In this document: positions 24,585 to 32,884 of the stretch, one piece after another
Layout: each line of letters starts with the position of its first letter
Position numbering within the stretch: the stretch's first letter is position 1
NCBI GenBank assembly: GCA_007125845.1
Contig: SLCK01000066.1
Location: 1 to 33,721, forward strand
DNA from: Gemmatimonadota bacterium
GTDB taxonomy: Bacteria > Gemmatimonadota > Gemmatimonadetes > Longimicrobiales > Gaopeijiaceae
Length of the DNA stretch: 33,721 nt
Reading direction: 5' to 3'
Notes under the pieces: model-generated
What the model saw: the letters and a program-made list of their open reading frames with translations, nothing else
What the model was told of the DNA's origin: nothing
Databases searched by the model: none
Program-made: the position numbers and the translations under genes

Positions 24585-26149
24585 GAAATGCGGCTCCGCA
24601 CCCATTCGAGCAGCAATCGAGTCGGAAAGCCGAAGCCTCCCTTGCGATGGTAAGGGGCCCTGGCGTCTCCGTAGGCCGTACCCGCGATGTCCAGATGGGC
24701 CCAACGGGTCTCGCCCACGAACTCCGAGAGGAACCAGGCGGCGGTGATCGTGCCTGCGGGGCGCCCTCCCACGTTCTTCATATCCGCCACTGTGCTCTCG
24801 AGCTGTTTCCGGTAGGGCTTCCAGAGGGGCAGAGGCCAGCAATTCTCCCCGGCGAGCTCTCCCGCGGTCCTCACCTCGTCGATCAATCCGTCGTCGTTGC
24901 CAAGGACCGCCGCGGCGTGGTGTCCGAGGGCCATGACCACAGCCCCCGTGAGCGTAGCGCAGTCGAGAACGGCCTGCGGACGGAAGCGGTCTACGACGTA
25001 CGAGAGGGCGTCAGCCAGGATGAGGCGTCCCTCCGCGTCGGTGTTGATCACCTCCACAGTCGTTCCAGCGCGCGTGCGGATCACATCGCCCGGTTTCGTC
25101 GCCTTTCCCGAAAGGAGGTTCTCCGAAGCGGGAACCACGCCCACCACGTTGATGGGAAGCCCGAGCGCGCCGATCGCCTGCATCGCTCCGAGCACGGCGG
25201 CGCCTCCGGACATGTCGTACTTCATGTCCTCCATGCCCTGCGACGGTTTGATCGAGATCCCCCCCGAATCGAAGGTCAGTCCCTTCCCCACCAGCGCGAG
25301 CGGGGCCTGGTCCTCCTCACCGCCTCGGTGCTCGAGGACAATGAGGCGCGGCTCCTGCTCCGAACCGGCCGCAACCGAGAGGAGCGCACCCATTCCCTCC
25401 TCCTGCATCTCTCCGGGTCCCAGGATGCGCGAAGTGAACCCGTGCTCATCGGCCAGCGAGAGGGCCACACTCGCCAGGTGTGCCGGGGTAGCCACGTTGC
25501 CTGGTCTCCACTGCAGCGCTCGCGCCAGGTTCTCACCCTCCGCGAAGGCGACCCCCACTTCCAGTGCCCGCTCCACGTCTTCTCCCCCTCCATCGAGGTG
25601 GAGTCGGAGCTCTTCGACCACCGGCGACGGGGGCTCTCCGGGCGGAGGTTGGGAAGCCTGCCTCCGGGAGATGCGTCGGCCACCCATGTCACCGTTCGAA
25701 CCATTCTCCTGACCGGACTTGAGCTCCCGGAAGTCCCACCCCGCGAGGACCCCGCCCTCCGCCGCGGCTTGAACGGTGCGCTCCGGGCCGCCGAAGTCCT
25801 CAATGGCGAGGTGGACGGTAAGAACGACGACGGAGAGCGATTCAGCCCGCCGCACGGCGCGCGCGACCACCTTTCGAGCCGCTTCCGCGTCGGCCTCGTC
25901 GCGGGAGCCCGCACCAACAAAGGCGATTCGCTCGGGTCCGCCCTCCCCGTCGGGAGGATAGAAAAGGGAGAAGTCGTCCTCCTTCCCCCTGAAGTCACCT
26001 TCCTTCCGCGCTCGCGCGAAGGATCCGCCCAGAAGCTCGTCCACTCGGGACGCTGGACCCGTCAGCTCCTTGTCCCCTTCGAAAACTGGAATGACCAAGA
26101 GAGGCGTTTCGTGGGAGAGGAGATCCTCCCGAACCAATCCTACCTTCAT
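24581..26149 (-). CDS. pepA: Leucyl aminopeptidase (M17 cytosol aminopeptidase)
   Basis: Two-metal aminopeptidase removing N-terminal residues from peptides. The 522-aa protein has a variable N-terminal macro-like domain and the M17 catalytic domain (about 205-520). Metal and catalytic residues are visible at Lys289 (GKGLTFDSGG), Asp294, Asp312 and the signature NTDAEGRL (369-376), including Asp371, Glu373 and Arg375. A polar, Gly/Pro/Arg-rich insert at about 144-178 lies between the domains. It is followed with overlap by the outer-membrane protein gene and preceded by icd after 61 bases. Confidence 0.96.
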   Translation of the reverse strand: MKVGLVREDLLSHETPLLVIPVFEGDKELTGPASRVDELLGGSFARARKEGDFRGKEDDFSLFYPPDGEGGPERIAFVGAGSRDEADAEAARKVVARAVRRAESLSVVVLTVHLAIEDFGGPERTVQAAAEGGVLAGWDFRELKSGQENGSNGDMGGRRISRRQASQPPPGEPPSPVVEELRLHLDGGGEDVERALEVGVAFAEGENLARALQWRPGNVATPAHLASVALSLADEHGFTSRILGPGEMQEEGMGALLSVAAGSEQEPRLIVLEHRGGEEDQAPLALVGKGLTFDSGGISIKPSQGMEDMKYDMSGGAAVLGAMQAIGALGLPINVVGVVPASENLLSGKATKPGDVIRTRAGTTVEVINTDAEGRLILADALSYVVDRFRPQAVLDCATLTGAVVMALGHHAAAVLGNDDGLIDEVRTAGELAGENCWPLPLWKPYRKQLESTVADMKNVGGRPAGTITAAWFLSEFVGETRWAHLDIAGTAYGDARAPYHRKGGFGFPTRLLLEWVRSRIS

Positions 26150-26210
26150 GAGTGGCGTCCGCGACCGGGTGTCCGAAATGGGATAACGACGATCCTGCGC
26201 CCCTCAGGCC

Positions 26211-27446
<1,236 letters not shown>

Positions 27447-27666
27447 GAACATATAGTCTGGCTTGAGGAAACGGTTGAAGGCACCCTCCGCAGGCGCCGG
27501 GTTCCACCTGTCCGGCAAGAGCCTTCGAAGGTAGTCAGCTTCCCGCCGGTGAGGCAAGGCTCGCGCAGCACGTCCGAGCCCCTTTCGGCACCCCGGACTT
27601 CTCGCCGGGTAGGTCCTCGTGTCCGGCCCGATCGCCGGAAACATTTGCGCCCTGACTGGAGACCGC
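27447..27666. other. Divergent intergenic region icd / short-chain dehydrogenase
   Basis: This 220-base gap must carry the promoters of both genes. I found no convincing -35/-10 pair and no riboswitch. On the minus strand the frame reads [16 protein letters not shown] around 27524-27571, resembling a FAD-dependent glycerol-3-phosphate dehydrogenase motif without the rest of such a gene. Confidence 0.4.
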
Positions 27667-28389
27667 ATGACCAAGGCACACCAAGGACGAGTGGCGTTGG
27701 TGACCGGAGGGGCGGGGCAATTGGGACGACATGTCGTCGACCGTCTTCTGAGAGAGTCCCACCACCTCCACGTACCCATCTTCGACGAGCGCGAGCGCGC
27801 TGAGCTGCAGGAGTTCCTGGGTCCGCGATCGGACCGGGTCCGATTCCACGCCAACGGCGACCTCACCGACCCGAAGGTGGTCTCCGCTCTCTTTGAGACC
27901 GTTCGTGAGGAGGAAGGTCGTCACGCGGAGATCCTGCTCAACCTCGCGGGCGGGTTCGCGATGGCACCGATCGAGGAAACCGATCCCGATACCTGGACCA
28001 AGCTCTGGCAGATGAACGCCACGACCGCATTCCTCTCCTCACGCGCGGCCTTCCCGGGAATGAAGGAGGGGCGCTGGGGCCGCATTGTGAACGTCTCGGC
28101 CTTCCCCGCCCTCGATAGGGGTCAGGAGGGTCTGTCCGCATACGGTGCGGCCAAAGCCGCCGTTCTGAACCTGACGCAGACCCTTTTCCGGGAAGGAGTC
28201 GCACACGGCATCACAGTGAATGCCGTCCTGCCCTCGATCATCGACACCGCCCCGAATCGGGAGGCGATGCCCGACGCGGACACGTCCACGTGGATACATC
28301 CCCGGGAGATCGGGGCCGTCATCGCGTTTCTCGTCTCGGAGGATGCCGGGACCGTCAATGGGGCGGCCGTGCCGTTGACGCTCGGGTAG
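27667..28389 (+). CDS. Short-chain dehydrogenase/reductase (SDR family)
   Basis: NAD(P)-dependent oxidoreductase of unknown substrate. With the ATG at 27667 (GGAG a few bases upstream) the protein has 240 aa. TGGAGQLG (13-20) is the classical TGxxxGxG loop. NLAGG (92-96), Asn117, Ser144 in VNVSAF, and Tyr159/Lys163 in YGAAK complete the catalytic tetrad. The C-terminus [25 protein letters not shown] is typical of classical SDRs. A start 16 codons upstream is possible but lacks a ribosome site. It is divergent from icd, and a hairpin follows its stop. Confidence 0.92.
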   Translation: MTKAHQGRVALVTGGAGQLGRHVVDRLLRESHHLHVPIFDERERAELQEFLGPRSDRVRFHANGDLTDPKVVSALFETVREEEGRHAEILLNLAGGFAMAPIEETDPDTWTKLWQMNATTAFLSSRAAFPGMKEGRWGRIVNVSAFPALDRGQEGLSAYGAAKAAVLNLTQTLFREGVAHGITVNAVLPSIIDTAPNREAMPDADTSTWIHPREIGAVIAFLVSEDAGTVNGAAVPLTLG

Positions 28390-28390
28390 A

Positions 28391-28411
28391 CGGGGCCGGG
28401 CGCTCGCCCCG
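28391..28411 (+). terminator. Possible terminator after the SDR gene
   Basis: CGGGGC (28391-28396) and GCCCCG (28406-28411) form a perfect GC stem two bases after the stop codon, with an alternative inner stem GGGCG/CGCCC. No T-tract follows. It separates the SDR gene from the iron-regulated unit downstream. Confidence 0.4.
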
Positions 28412-28448
28412 CCCAGGATTCGGAGGCCGGTTGACTCTATCCAGGCAG

Positions 28449-28477
28449 AAACTGAGATTGGTTCTCAATCTCAGTTT
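28449..28477 (+). promoter_or_regulatory. Fur-type iron box (operator) upstream of the ferric importer
   Basis: AAACTGAGATTG (28449-28460) and CAATCTCAGTTT (28466-28477) are perfect 12-bp arms with a 5-bp centre. The inner 21 bases (28453-28473) match the classical 21-base Fur consensus at about 15 positions, counted by eye, including the TGAGA/TCTCA ends. A TTGACT at 28431-28436 could be the -35, placing the box over the -10. The start of the lipoprotein gene is 40 bases downstream. Repression under iron sufficiency is inferred. Confidence 0.75.
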
Positions 28478-28517
28478 AGCGTTGAACCAAGCCACAACCC
28501 CAGGAAGGTACCCGCCC

Positions 28518-29558
28518 ATGGACATCCTCATCCGTCGGGTCCGCCTCGCCCTCGCCGCATCTCTCTTCATGCCGCTCGTCGTGGCTGCCTGCGGTGACGC
28601 TGGCGGGCCGGTCGTGAACGTGTACAGCCACCGCCACTACGACACCGACCAGATTCTCTTCGACCGATTCACCGAATCCACCGGTATCGCCGTGCGGGTG
28701 GTCAGTGCCTCCGCGGACGAGCTCATCGCAAGGTTGGAGCGGGAAGGCGACGCCTCGCCCGCCGACGTCCTGATCACCGTGGACGCCGGACGCCTGCATC
28801 GGGCGAAGGATCGCGGACTCCTCCGCCCGGTCGACTCCGAGGTCCTCCGGGAGGTGATCCCAGCCCACCTCAGAGACCCGGAGGGATACTGGTTCGGTCT
28901 CACCCAGCGGGCCCGCATCCTGGCCTACGCCCGCGACCGCGTGGATCCCGCAGGGCTCGCGAATTACGAATCGCTCACCGATCCGGAGTGGGAGGGGCGA
29001 ATCCTGACCCGGAGCTCGGAGAACATCTACAATGTCTCCCTGCTCGCATCGATCGTAGCCGCCCATGGCCCTGACGGAGCAGCGGAGTGGGCGGAAGGGG
29101 TACTCGCAAACCTCGCCCGCCCGCCCAGGGGCAACGACACGGACCAGATTCGTGACGTCGTGGCCGGGGTGGGTGACGTGGCAATCGTGAACACCTACTA
29201 CATAGGCCGGCTGCTCAACGAAGAGGACGAGGCCACCCGGGAGCTCGCCGAAAACATCGGGATCGTCTTCCCGAACCAGAGCGGGCGCGGTACCCACATC
29301 AATGTGAGCGGGGCCGGTGTCACCGCCCATGCCCCGAATCCGGAAAACGCCATTGTACTGCTCGAATTCATGGTCGGCGAAGAGGCGCAGCGCGCCTTCG
29401 CCGAGGCCAACTTCGAATATCCGGTCCGGGAAGACATTCCCTGGGCGGCGACGCTCGAAGAATGGGGTGACTTCCGCGCCGACACCCTGAACCTCGAGCG
29501 ACTGGGTGAGCTGAACAACGACGCGGTGATCATCTTCGACCGGGTCGGATGGCGGTAG
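28518..29558 (+). CDS. Ferric-iron ABC transporter substrate-binding lipoprotein (FutA/FbpA-like)
   Basis: Periplasmic-face iron-binding component of an Fe(III) importer. The 346-aa protein has a signal segment (1-24) and a lipobox VAAC with Cys25, so it is probably a lipoprotein. VYSHRHYDTDQ (35-45) and the tandem tyrosines in NTYYIG (225-230) are the FutA/FbpA iron-binding positions: Tyr36, His38, Tyr41, Tyr227 and Tyr228. The ATG at 28518 is preceded by AGGAAGG at about 9 bases. A near-perfect Fur-type box lies 41-69 bases upstream. Its 3' end overlaps the permease gene by 10 bases. Confidence 0.93.
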   Translation: MDILIRRVRLALAASLFMPLVVAACGDAGGPVVNVYSHRHYDTDQILFDRFTESTGIAVRVVSASADELIARLEREGDASPADVLITVDAGRLHRAKDRGLLRPVDSEVLREVIPAHLRDPEGYWFGLTQRARILAYARDRVDPAGLANYESLTDPEWEGRILTRSSENIYNVSLLASIVAAHGPDGAAEWAEGVLANLARPPRGNDTDQIRDVVAGVGDVAIVNTYYIGRLLNEEDEATRELAENIGIVFPNQSGRGTHINVSGAGVTAHAPNPENAIVLLEFMVGEEAQRAFAEANFEYPVREDIPWAATLEEWGDFRADTLNLERLGELNNDAVIIFDRVGWR

Positions 29559-31258
29559 GAGCCCGCGTCGCGGGTCTGGGGCGCCGGGTGCAACGGGGCT
29601 GGGAGAGGTACCGTCCACGGGGGCGTCCCTTCTTCACTCCCTGGACCGTGGCCACCCTCGTGGCGGTCGCGCTCGTCCTCCTCCCTCTAGTCTCGATCTT
29701 CATTGGAGTCTTCGGAGAATCCAGCGCAACCTGGGAGCACCTCGCCTCCACGGTCCTCTGGGACTACCTCCGGAACTCCGCCCTCCTGGTGCTCGGCGTC
29801 GGCCTCGCAACGCTCCTCGTGGGCGTGACCACCGCCTGGCTCGTGACCACGTGCGACTTCCCGGGCCGCAAGATCTTCGAGTGGGCTCTGATCCTCCCTC
29901 TCTCCGTGCCCACATACATCATGGCGTACACCTACGCCGAGCTTTTCGCCCACGCTGGCCCCGTACAGGGTGCGCTCCAGGTCGTCTTCGACCCGGCCAC
30001 CACCGCCGGCCTCCGAAGTGCCTTGATGTCGCTTCCGGGTGCCGGCCTCATGATGGCCCTCGTGCTCTATCCGTATGTGTACCTCATCACGCGGACCTCC
30101 TTCCTCAAGCAGTCCGGGGGGGTCCTCGAGACCTCCCGGATCCTGGGAAAGTCTCCCTGGGCCACCTTTTTCCGCGTCGCCCTACCGATGGCCAGACCGG
30201 GCGTCGTGGCCGGAGTCACGCTCGTGCTGATGGAGGTCCTTAACGAGTACGGCGCCGTCACCTACTTCGGAGTGAGCACGTTTACGACCGGGATCTTCCG
30301 AGCCTGGTTCTCCCTCGGCGACGGTCCTGCCGCCATCCGCCTCTCCGGATGCCTCCTCCTCTTCGTCTTCGTCCTGATTCTCATGGAGCGCGCGCAGCGC
30401 GGGAGGGCCCGATTCGACGACGGTCCCCGAGGCTCCCGTCCGGTGGTCCGTTTCGAGCTCTCGGGAGGACGACGCTGGGCCGCTTTCACCGCCTGCGCGC
30501 TCCCGGTCTTTTTCGGATTCCTCCTCCCGGTGCTCCAGCTCGGAGCCTGGGCCGTGCAGGTAGCTCCCGAGGCCGTCGATCTCCGGTTTCTGGGGCTGGC
30601 CGCCAATTCATTCGGGTTGGCCCTGGTCGCCGCTCTTCTCACCGTCTTCGTGGGCCTGCTGATCGTCTATTCGGTCCGACTCTCGCCCACTCCCTTCCTC
30701 AAGCTCGCGGCCAGGGCCTCCTCTCTCGGCTATTCGATCCCGGGAGCCGTGATCGCGGTCGGAGTCCTGGTGCCCTTCATCTGGCTCGACCGCCAGGCTT
30801 CCCGGCTGCTCCAGACCACCATGGGCTTCTCACCGGGGCTGATCCTCACCGGAACCGTGACTGCTCTCGTCTTCGCCTACGTGGTTCGCTTCCTCGCGGT
30901 CTCGCTGAATCCCGTGGAGTCCGGCTTCGAGCGCACCTGCGGGAACCTGGACGAAACGTCTCGCTCGCTGGGCGCCCCGCCCCTGAAGACCCTGGTCAAG
31001 GTCGACATCCCTCTCCTCCGCGGGACGCTGATCTCGGCGGGACTCCTCGTTTTCGTCGACGTGCTCAAGGAGCTCCCGCTCACACTGATCTTGCGACCCT
31101 TCGACTTCGACACCCTCGCCACCCGGGCCTTTCAGCTGGCGATGGACGAGCAGGTCGCCCGATCCGCCCTTCCCGCACTCCTCATCATCGGCACCGGCAT
31201 GCTGCCCGTGATCGGGCTCTCGCGACTCATCAGCCTGATCGGGCGAAAGAGGATCTGA
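29549..31258 (+). CDS. Ferric-iron ABC transporter permease (fused FbpB/FutB-like)
   Basis: The 569-aa integral membrane protein is a duplication of two six-helix permease halves, as in FbpB/SfuB. Each half carries an EAA loop contacting the ATPase: LETSRILGKSPWATFFRVAL (half 1, about 196-215) and DETSRSLGAPPLKTLVKVDI (half 2). About twelve hydrophobic segments are visible, with a charged linker (about 285-310) between the halves. The start ATG lies in the end of the lipoprotein gene (10-base overlap), indicating coupling. No ATP-binding subunit follows; the next gene is convergent. Confidence 0.93.
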   Translation: MAVGARVAGLGRRVQRGWERYRPRGRPFFTPWTVATLVAVALVLLPLVSIFIGVFGESSATWEHLASTVLWDYLRNSALLVLGVGLATLLVGVTTAWLVTTCDFPGRKIFEWALILPLSVPTYIMAYTYAELFAHAGPVQGALQVVFDPATTAGLRSALMSLPGAGLMMALVLYPYVYLITRTSFLKQSGGVLETSRILGKSPWATFFRVALPMARPGVVAGVTLVLMEVLNEYGAVTYFGVSTFTTGIFRAWFSLGDGPAAIRLSGCLLLFVFVLILMERAQRGRARFDDGPRGSRPVVRFELSGGRRWAAFTACALPVFFGFLLPVLQLGAWAVQVAPEAVDLRFLGLAANSFGLALVAALLTVFVGLLIVYSVRLSPTPFLKLAARASSLGYSIPGAVIAVGVLVPFIWLDRQASRLLQTTMGFSPGLILTGTVTALVFAYVVRFLAVSLNPVESGFERTCGNLDETSRSLGAPPLKTLVKVDIPLLRGTLISAGLLVFVDVLKELPLTLILRPFDFDTLATRAFQLAMDEQVARSALPALLIIGTGMLPVIGLSRLISLIGRKRI

Positions 31259-31291
31259 GGCCCGGAGGTCCCCAGGAACCGGGGGCGCCCC

Positions 31292-31852
31292 TCAGGGAAG
31301 CCAGTTGGTCCGCGCCGCCGCCGGCGCTCGAGGCTTCTCCGCCGGGAGCTCGGCAGGCTCCCCGATCTGGACGAGGGCCACGACCCGCTCTCCCTCCGCT
31401 ACGCCCAGCGCTGACCTGAGAGCCGCCCCTTCCAGCTCCGCCCCCGTCTTCACGTGGGTGCCGAGCCCCCGTTCGACCGCGGCGAGCAGAAGATTCTGGA
31501 TGCCCATGTAGACGGTGGCGTAGTCCTCCTCCCGGATCTCGGGATCGTCGGCCAGGAGCTGGACGACGGCAACGAGTCCGGGGAGGGACGACATCGACTC
31601 GATCGTCTTCCGGCGCACCAGCTCCGCCGCCTGCACGTCGTCCACACGGCCGGCCCGGGTCTCCCCTTTGATCTCTCCCCATCGCCGCTTCGCCTCCGGC
31701 CCGAGCACGACGAAGCGCCAGGGTTCGGTCATCCGGTGGTTCGGCGCGAGGACGACGAGCTCGAGGAGTTCTTCCAGCTCTTCACGCTCGAGGGATCGGT
31801 CGGTGAAGGTCTTGATCGAGCGACGGCGGCGGACGGCATCGGTCACGTTCAT
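31292..31852 (-). CDS. Nitroreductase family protein
   Basis: FMN-dependent oxidoreductase of the nitroreductase fold. The 186-aa protein begins MNVTDAVRRRRSIKTFTDR, where the RRRRSIK segment binds the FMN phosphate. APNHRMTEPWRFVVL (about 36-50) is the second FMN-binding part, and YMGIQNLLLAAVERGLGTH (115-133) is the long central helix. The substrate is unknown. The ATG at 31852 has no obvious ribosome site; an open frame continues 46 codons upstream without conserved sequence. It is convergent with the iron permease (33-base gap) and divergent from dodecin. Confidence 0.9.
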   Translation of the reverse strand: MNVTDAVRRRRSIKTFTDRSLEREELEELLELVVLAPNHRMTEPWRFVVLGPEAKRRWGEIKGETRAGRVDDVQAAELVRRKTIESMSSLPGLVAVVQLLADDPEIREEDYATVYMGIQNLLLAAVERGLGTHVKTGAELEGAALRSALGVAEGERVVALVQIGEPAELPAEKPRAPAAARTNWLP

Positions 31853-31992
31853 GGAGGAACCGCTGGAGTCGGAGTGGATGGGACGAAGAATTCGAACCCA
31901 ACGTGACATCGGCACATTCGACGCGCAAAGCCCCCTCGTCCGCCCGCCGTCACTTGCTCCCGGCGCTCCATATCGCCACTCTGCACGCATCC

Positions 31993-32009
31993 GGCCGCCC
32001 CGAGCGGCC
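31993..32009 (+). repeat. Small hairpin in the dodecin leader
   Basis: GGCCGC (31993-31998) and GCGGCC (32004-32009) form a 6-bp stem with a 5-base loop, about 35 bases before the dodecin ATG, in the 191-base divergent gap. No convincing promoter was recognised in this gap on either strand. Confidence 0.3.
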
Positions 32010-32043
32010 CCCTCTGACCCTCCATCCCTCTGGGAGCACCCTC

Positions 32044-32253
32044 ATGGCCGAGAGCGTCTACAAGATCATCGAGCTCGTTGGAACCAGCACCGAATCGTGG
32101 GAAAAGGCCGCTGAAGCCGCCGTCAACAAAGCCTCCGAGAACCTGCGGAACCTCCGTATCGCGGAGGTGGGCAAGCTTGACATGCAGCTCGAAGAAGGAA
32201 AGGTCGTCCGCTACCGGGCCCGGGTGAAGGTTTCCTTCCGCTACGAGGGATAG
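32044..32253 (+). CDS. Dodecin-family flavin-binding protein
   Basis: Small protein expected to form dodecameric shells that store flavins. The 69-aa sequence has the family start YKIIELVGTSTESWEKAAE and ends RYRARVKVSFRYEG. The position usually held by a flavin-stacking Trp (as in DWFEV of Mycobacterium and Thermus dodecins) reads RIAEV, Ile39. It therefore belongs to the Trp-less branch, whose ligand is less certain. GGGAG precedes the ATG. The longer frame to 31903 has no conserved residues. Confidence 0.9.
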   Translation: MAESVYKIIELVGTSTESWEKAAEAAVNKASENLRNLRIAEVGKLDMQLEEGKVVRYRARVKVSFRYEG

Positions 32254-32259
32254 AAGGCC

Positions 32260-32276
32260 GCAGCGTTCGGGGCTGC
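32260..32276. terminator. Possible bidirectional terminator between dodecin and DinB-like gene
   Basis: GCAGC (32260-32264) and GCTGC (32272-32276) form a 5-bp stem around GTTCGGG in the 30-base gap between convergent genes; CCGC and GCGG flank it as an alternative outer pair. There is no T-tract. The call rests mostly on position. Confidence 0.3.
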
Positions 32277-32283
32277 AACGCGG

Positions 32284-32757
32284 TCAACGCCCCCCGTCCG
32301 CGCTCCCGATCCTCCGGTGGTAGTTCACCTGCCCCAGATGATAGGAGAGGTGGGTGGCCAGGTGGACGAGGACGACTGCCGTGGATCTACCTCGAAGGGC
32401 CTCTGGGGGCTCCGGGAAGGGCTCTTCGAGTCGCTCACTGGAGAGGCCTGAGAGGACTCCGTCCACGACGCCCGCGGCCTCGTGAAGCCGTTCCGTCAAC
32501 TCGCTTCTCCGGAGCTCTCGGGCCGAGAACTCCGAATCGCGGTCTCTGACGTAGCCCGTTTTTCCAAGGAGCGCGCCGACGTAGTGGAGGAGGTTGCCCG
32601 CCGCGTGCAGGGCGAGCGTCCCGGCTGAGTTCGTCACTCCGGGAGGCACGGCCCACACGGACGACTCCGACGGATAGCGCTCCAGCTCCCTTTCGAGAGC
32701 TGAAAGGTCGCGAAGGAGCATTTCGCGGACGTAGCCCGCAATGGGAACAGTCGTCAT
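32284..32757 (-). CDS. DinB-superfamily protein (putative metal-dependent hydrolase/transferase)
   Basis: The 157-aa four-helix-bundle protein has the DinB-type metal histidines His51 (LALHAAGNLLHYVG) and His136/His140 in VHLATHLSYHLGQVNYHRR. Some family members are thiol-dependent S-transferases, others hydrolases; many are unassigned. The ATG at 32757 is supported by GAGG about 8 bases upstream. The open frame to 33021 overlaps treZ and is not conserved. It lies 127 bases after treZ on the same strand. Confidence 0.8.
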   Translation of the reverse strand: MTTVPIAGYVREMLLRDLSALERELERYPSESSVWAVPPGVTNSAGTLALHAAGNLLHYVGALLGKTGYVRDRDSEFSARELRRSELTERLHEAAGVVDGVLSGLSSERLEEPFPEPPEALRGRSTAVVLVHLATHLSYHLGQVNYHRRIGSADGGR

Positions 32758-32884
32758 TGGTCGATCCTCGTTGTGACGTAGGCCCTCTCCAAATGGCTGT
32801 TGCAAAGATACGGGCACTGCCGTCGGAAGCACCACGACGTCGGGGATCGCGGGGGGACCGCTGGCAGGTACGGCTGGAGACCGA

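Noticed and set aside
31261-31291. GC palindromes between the permease and nitroreductase genes
   Set aside because: GGGGCGCCCC cannot form an RNA loop and the CCCGG/CCGGG pair is only 5 bp; too weak to annotate as a terminator.
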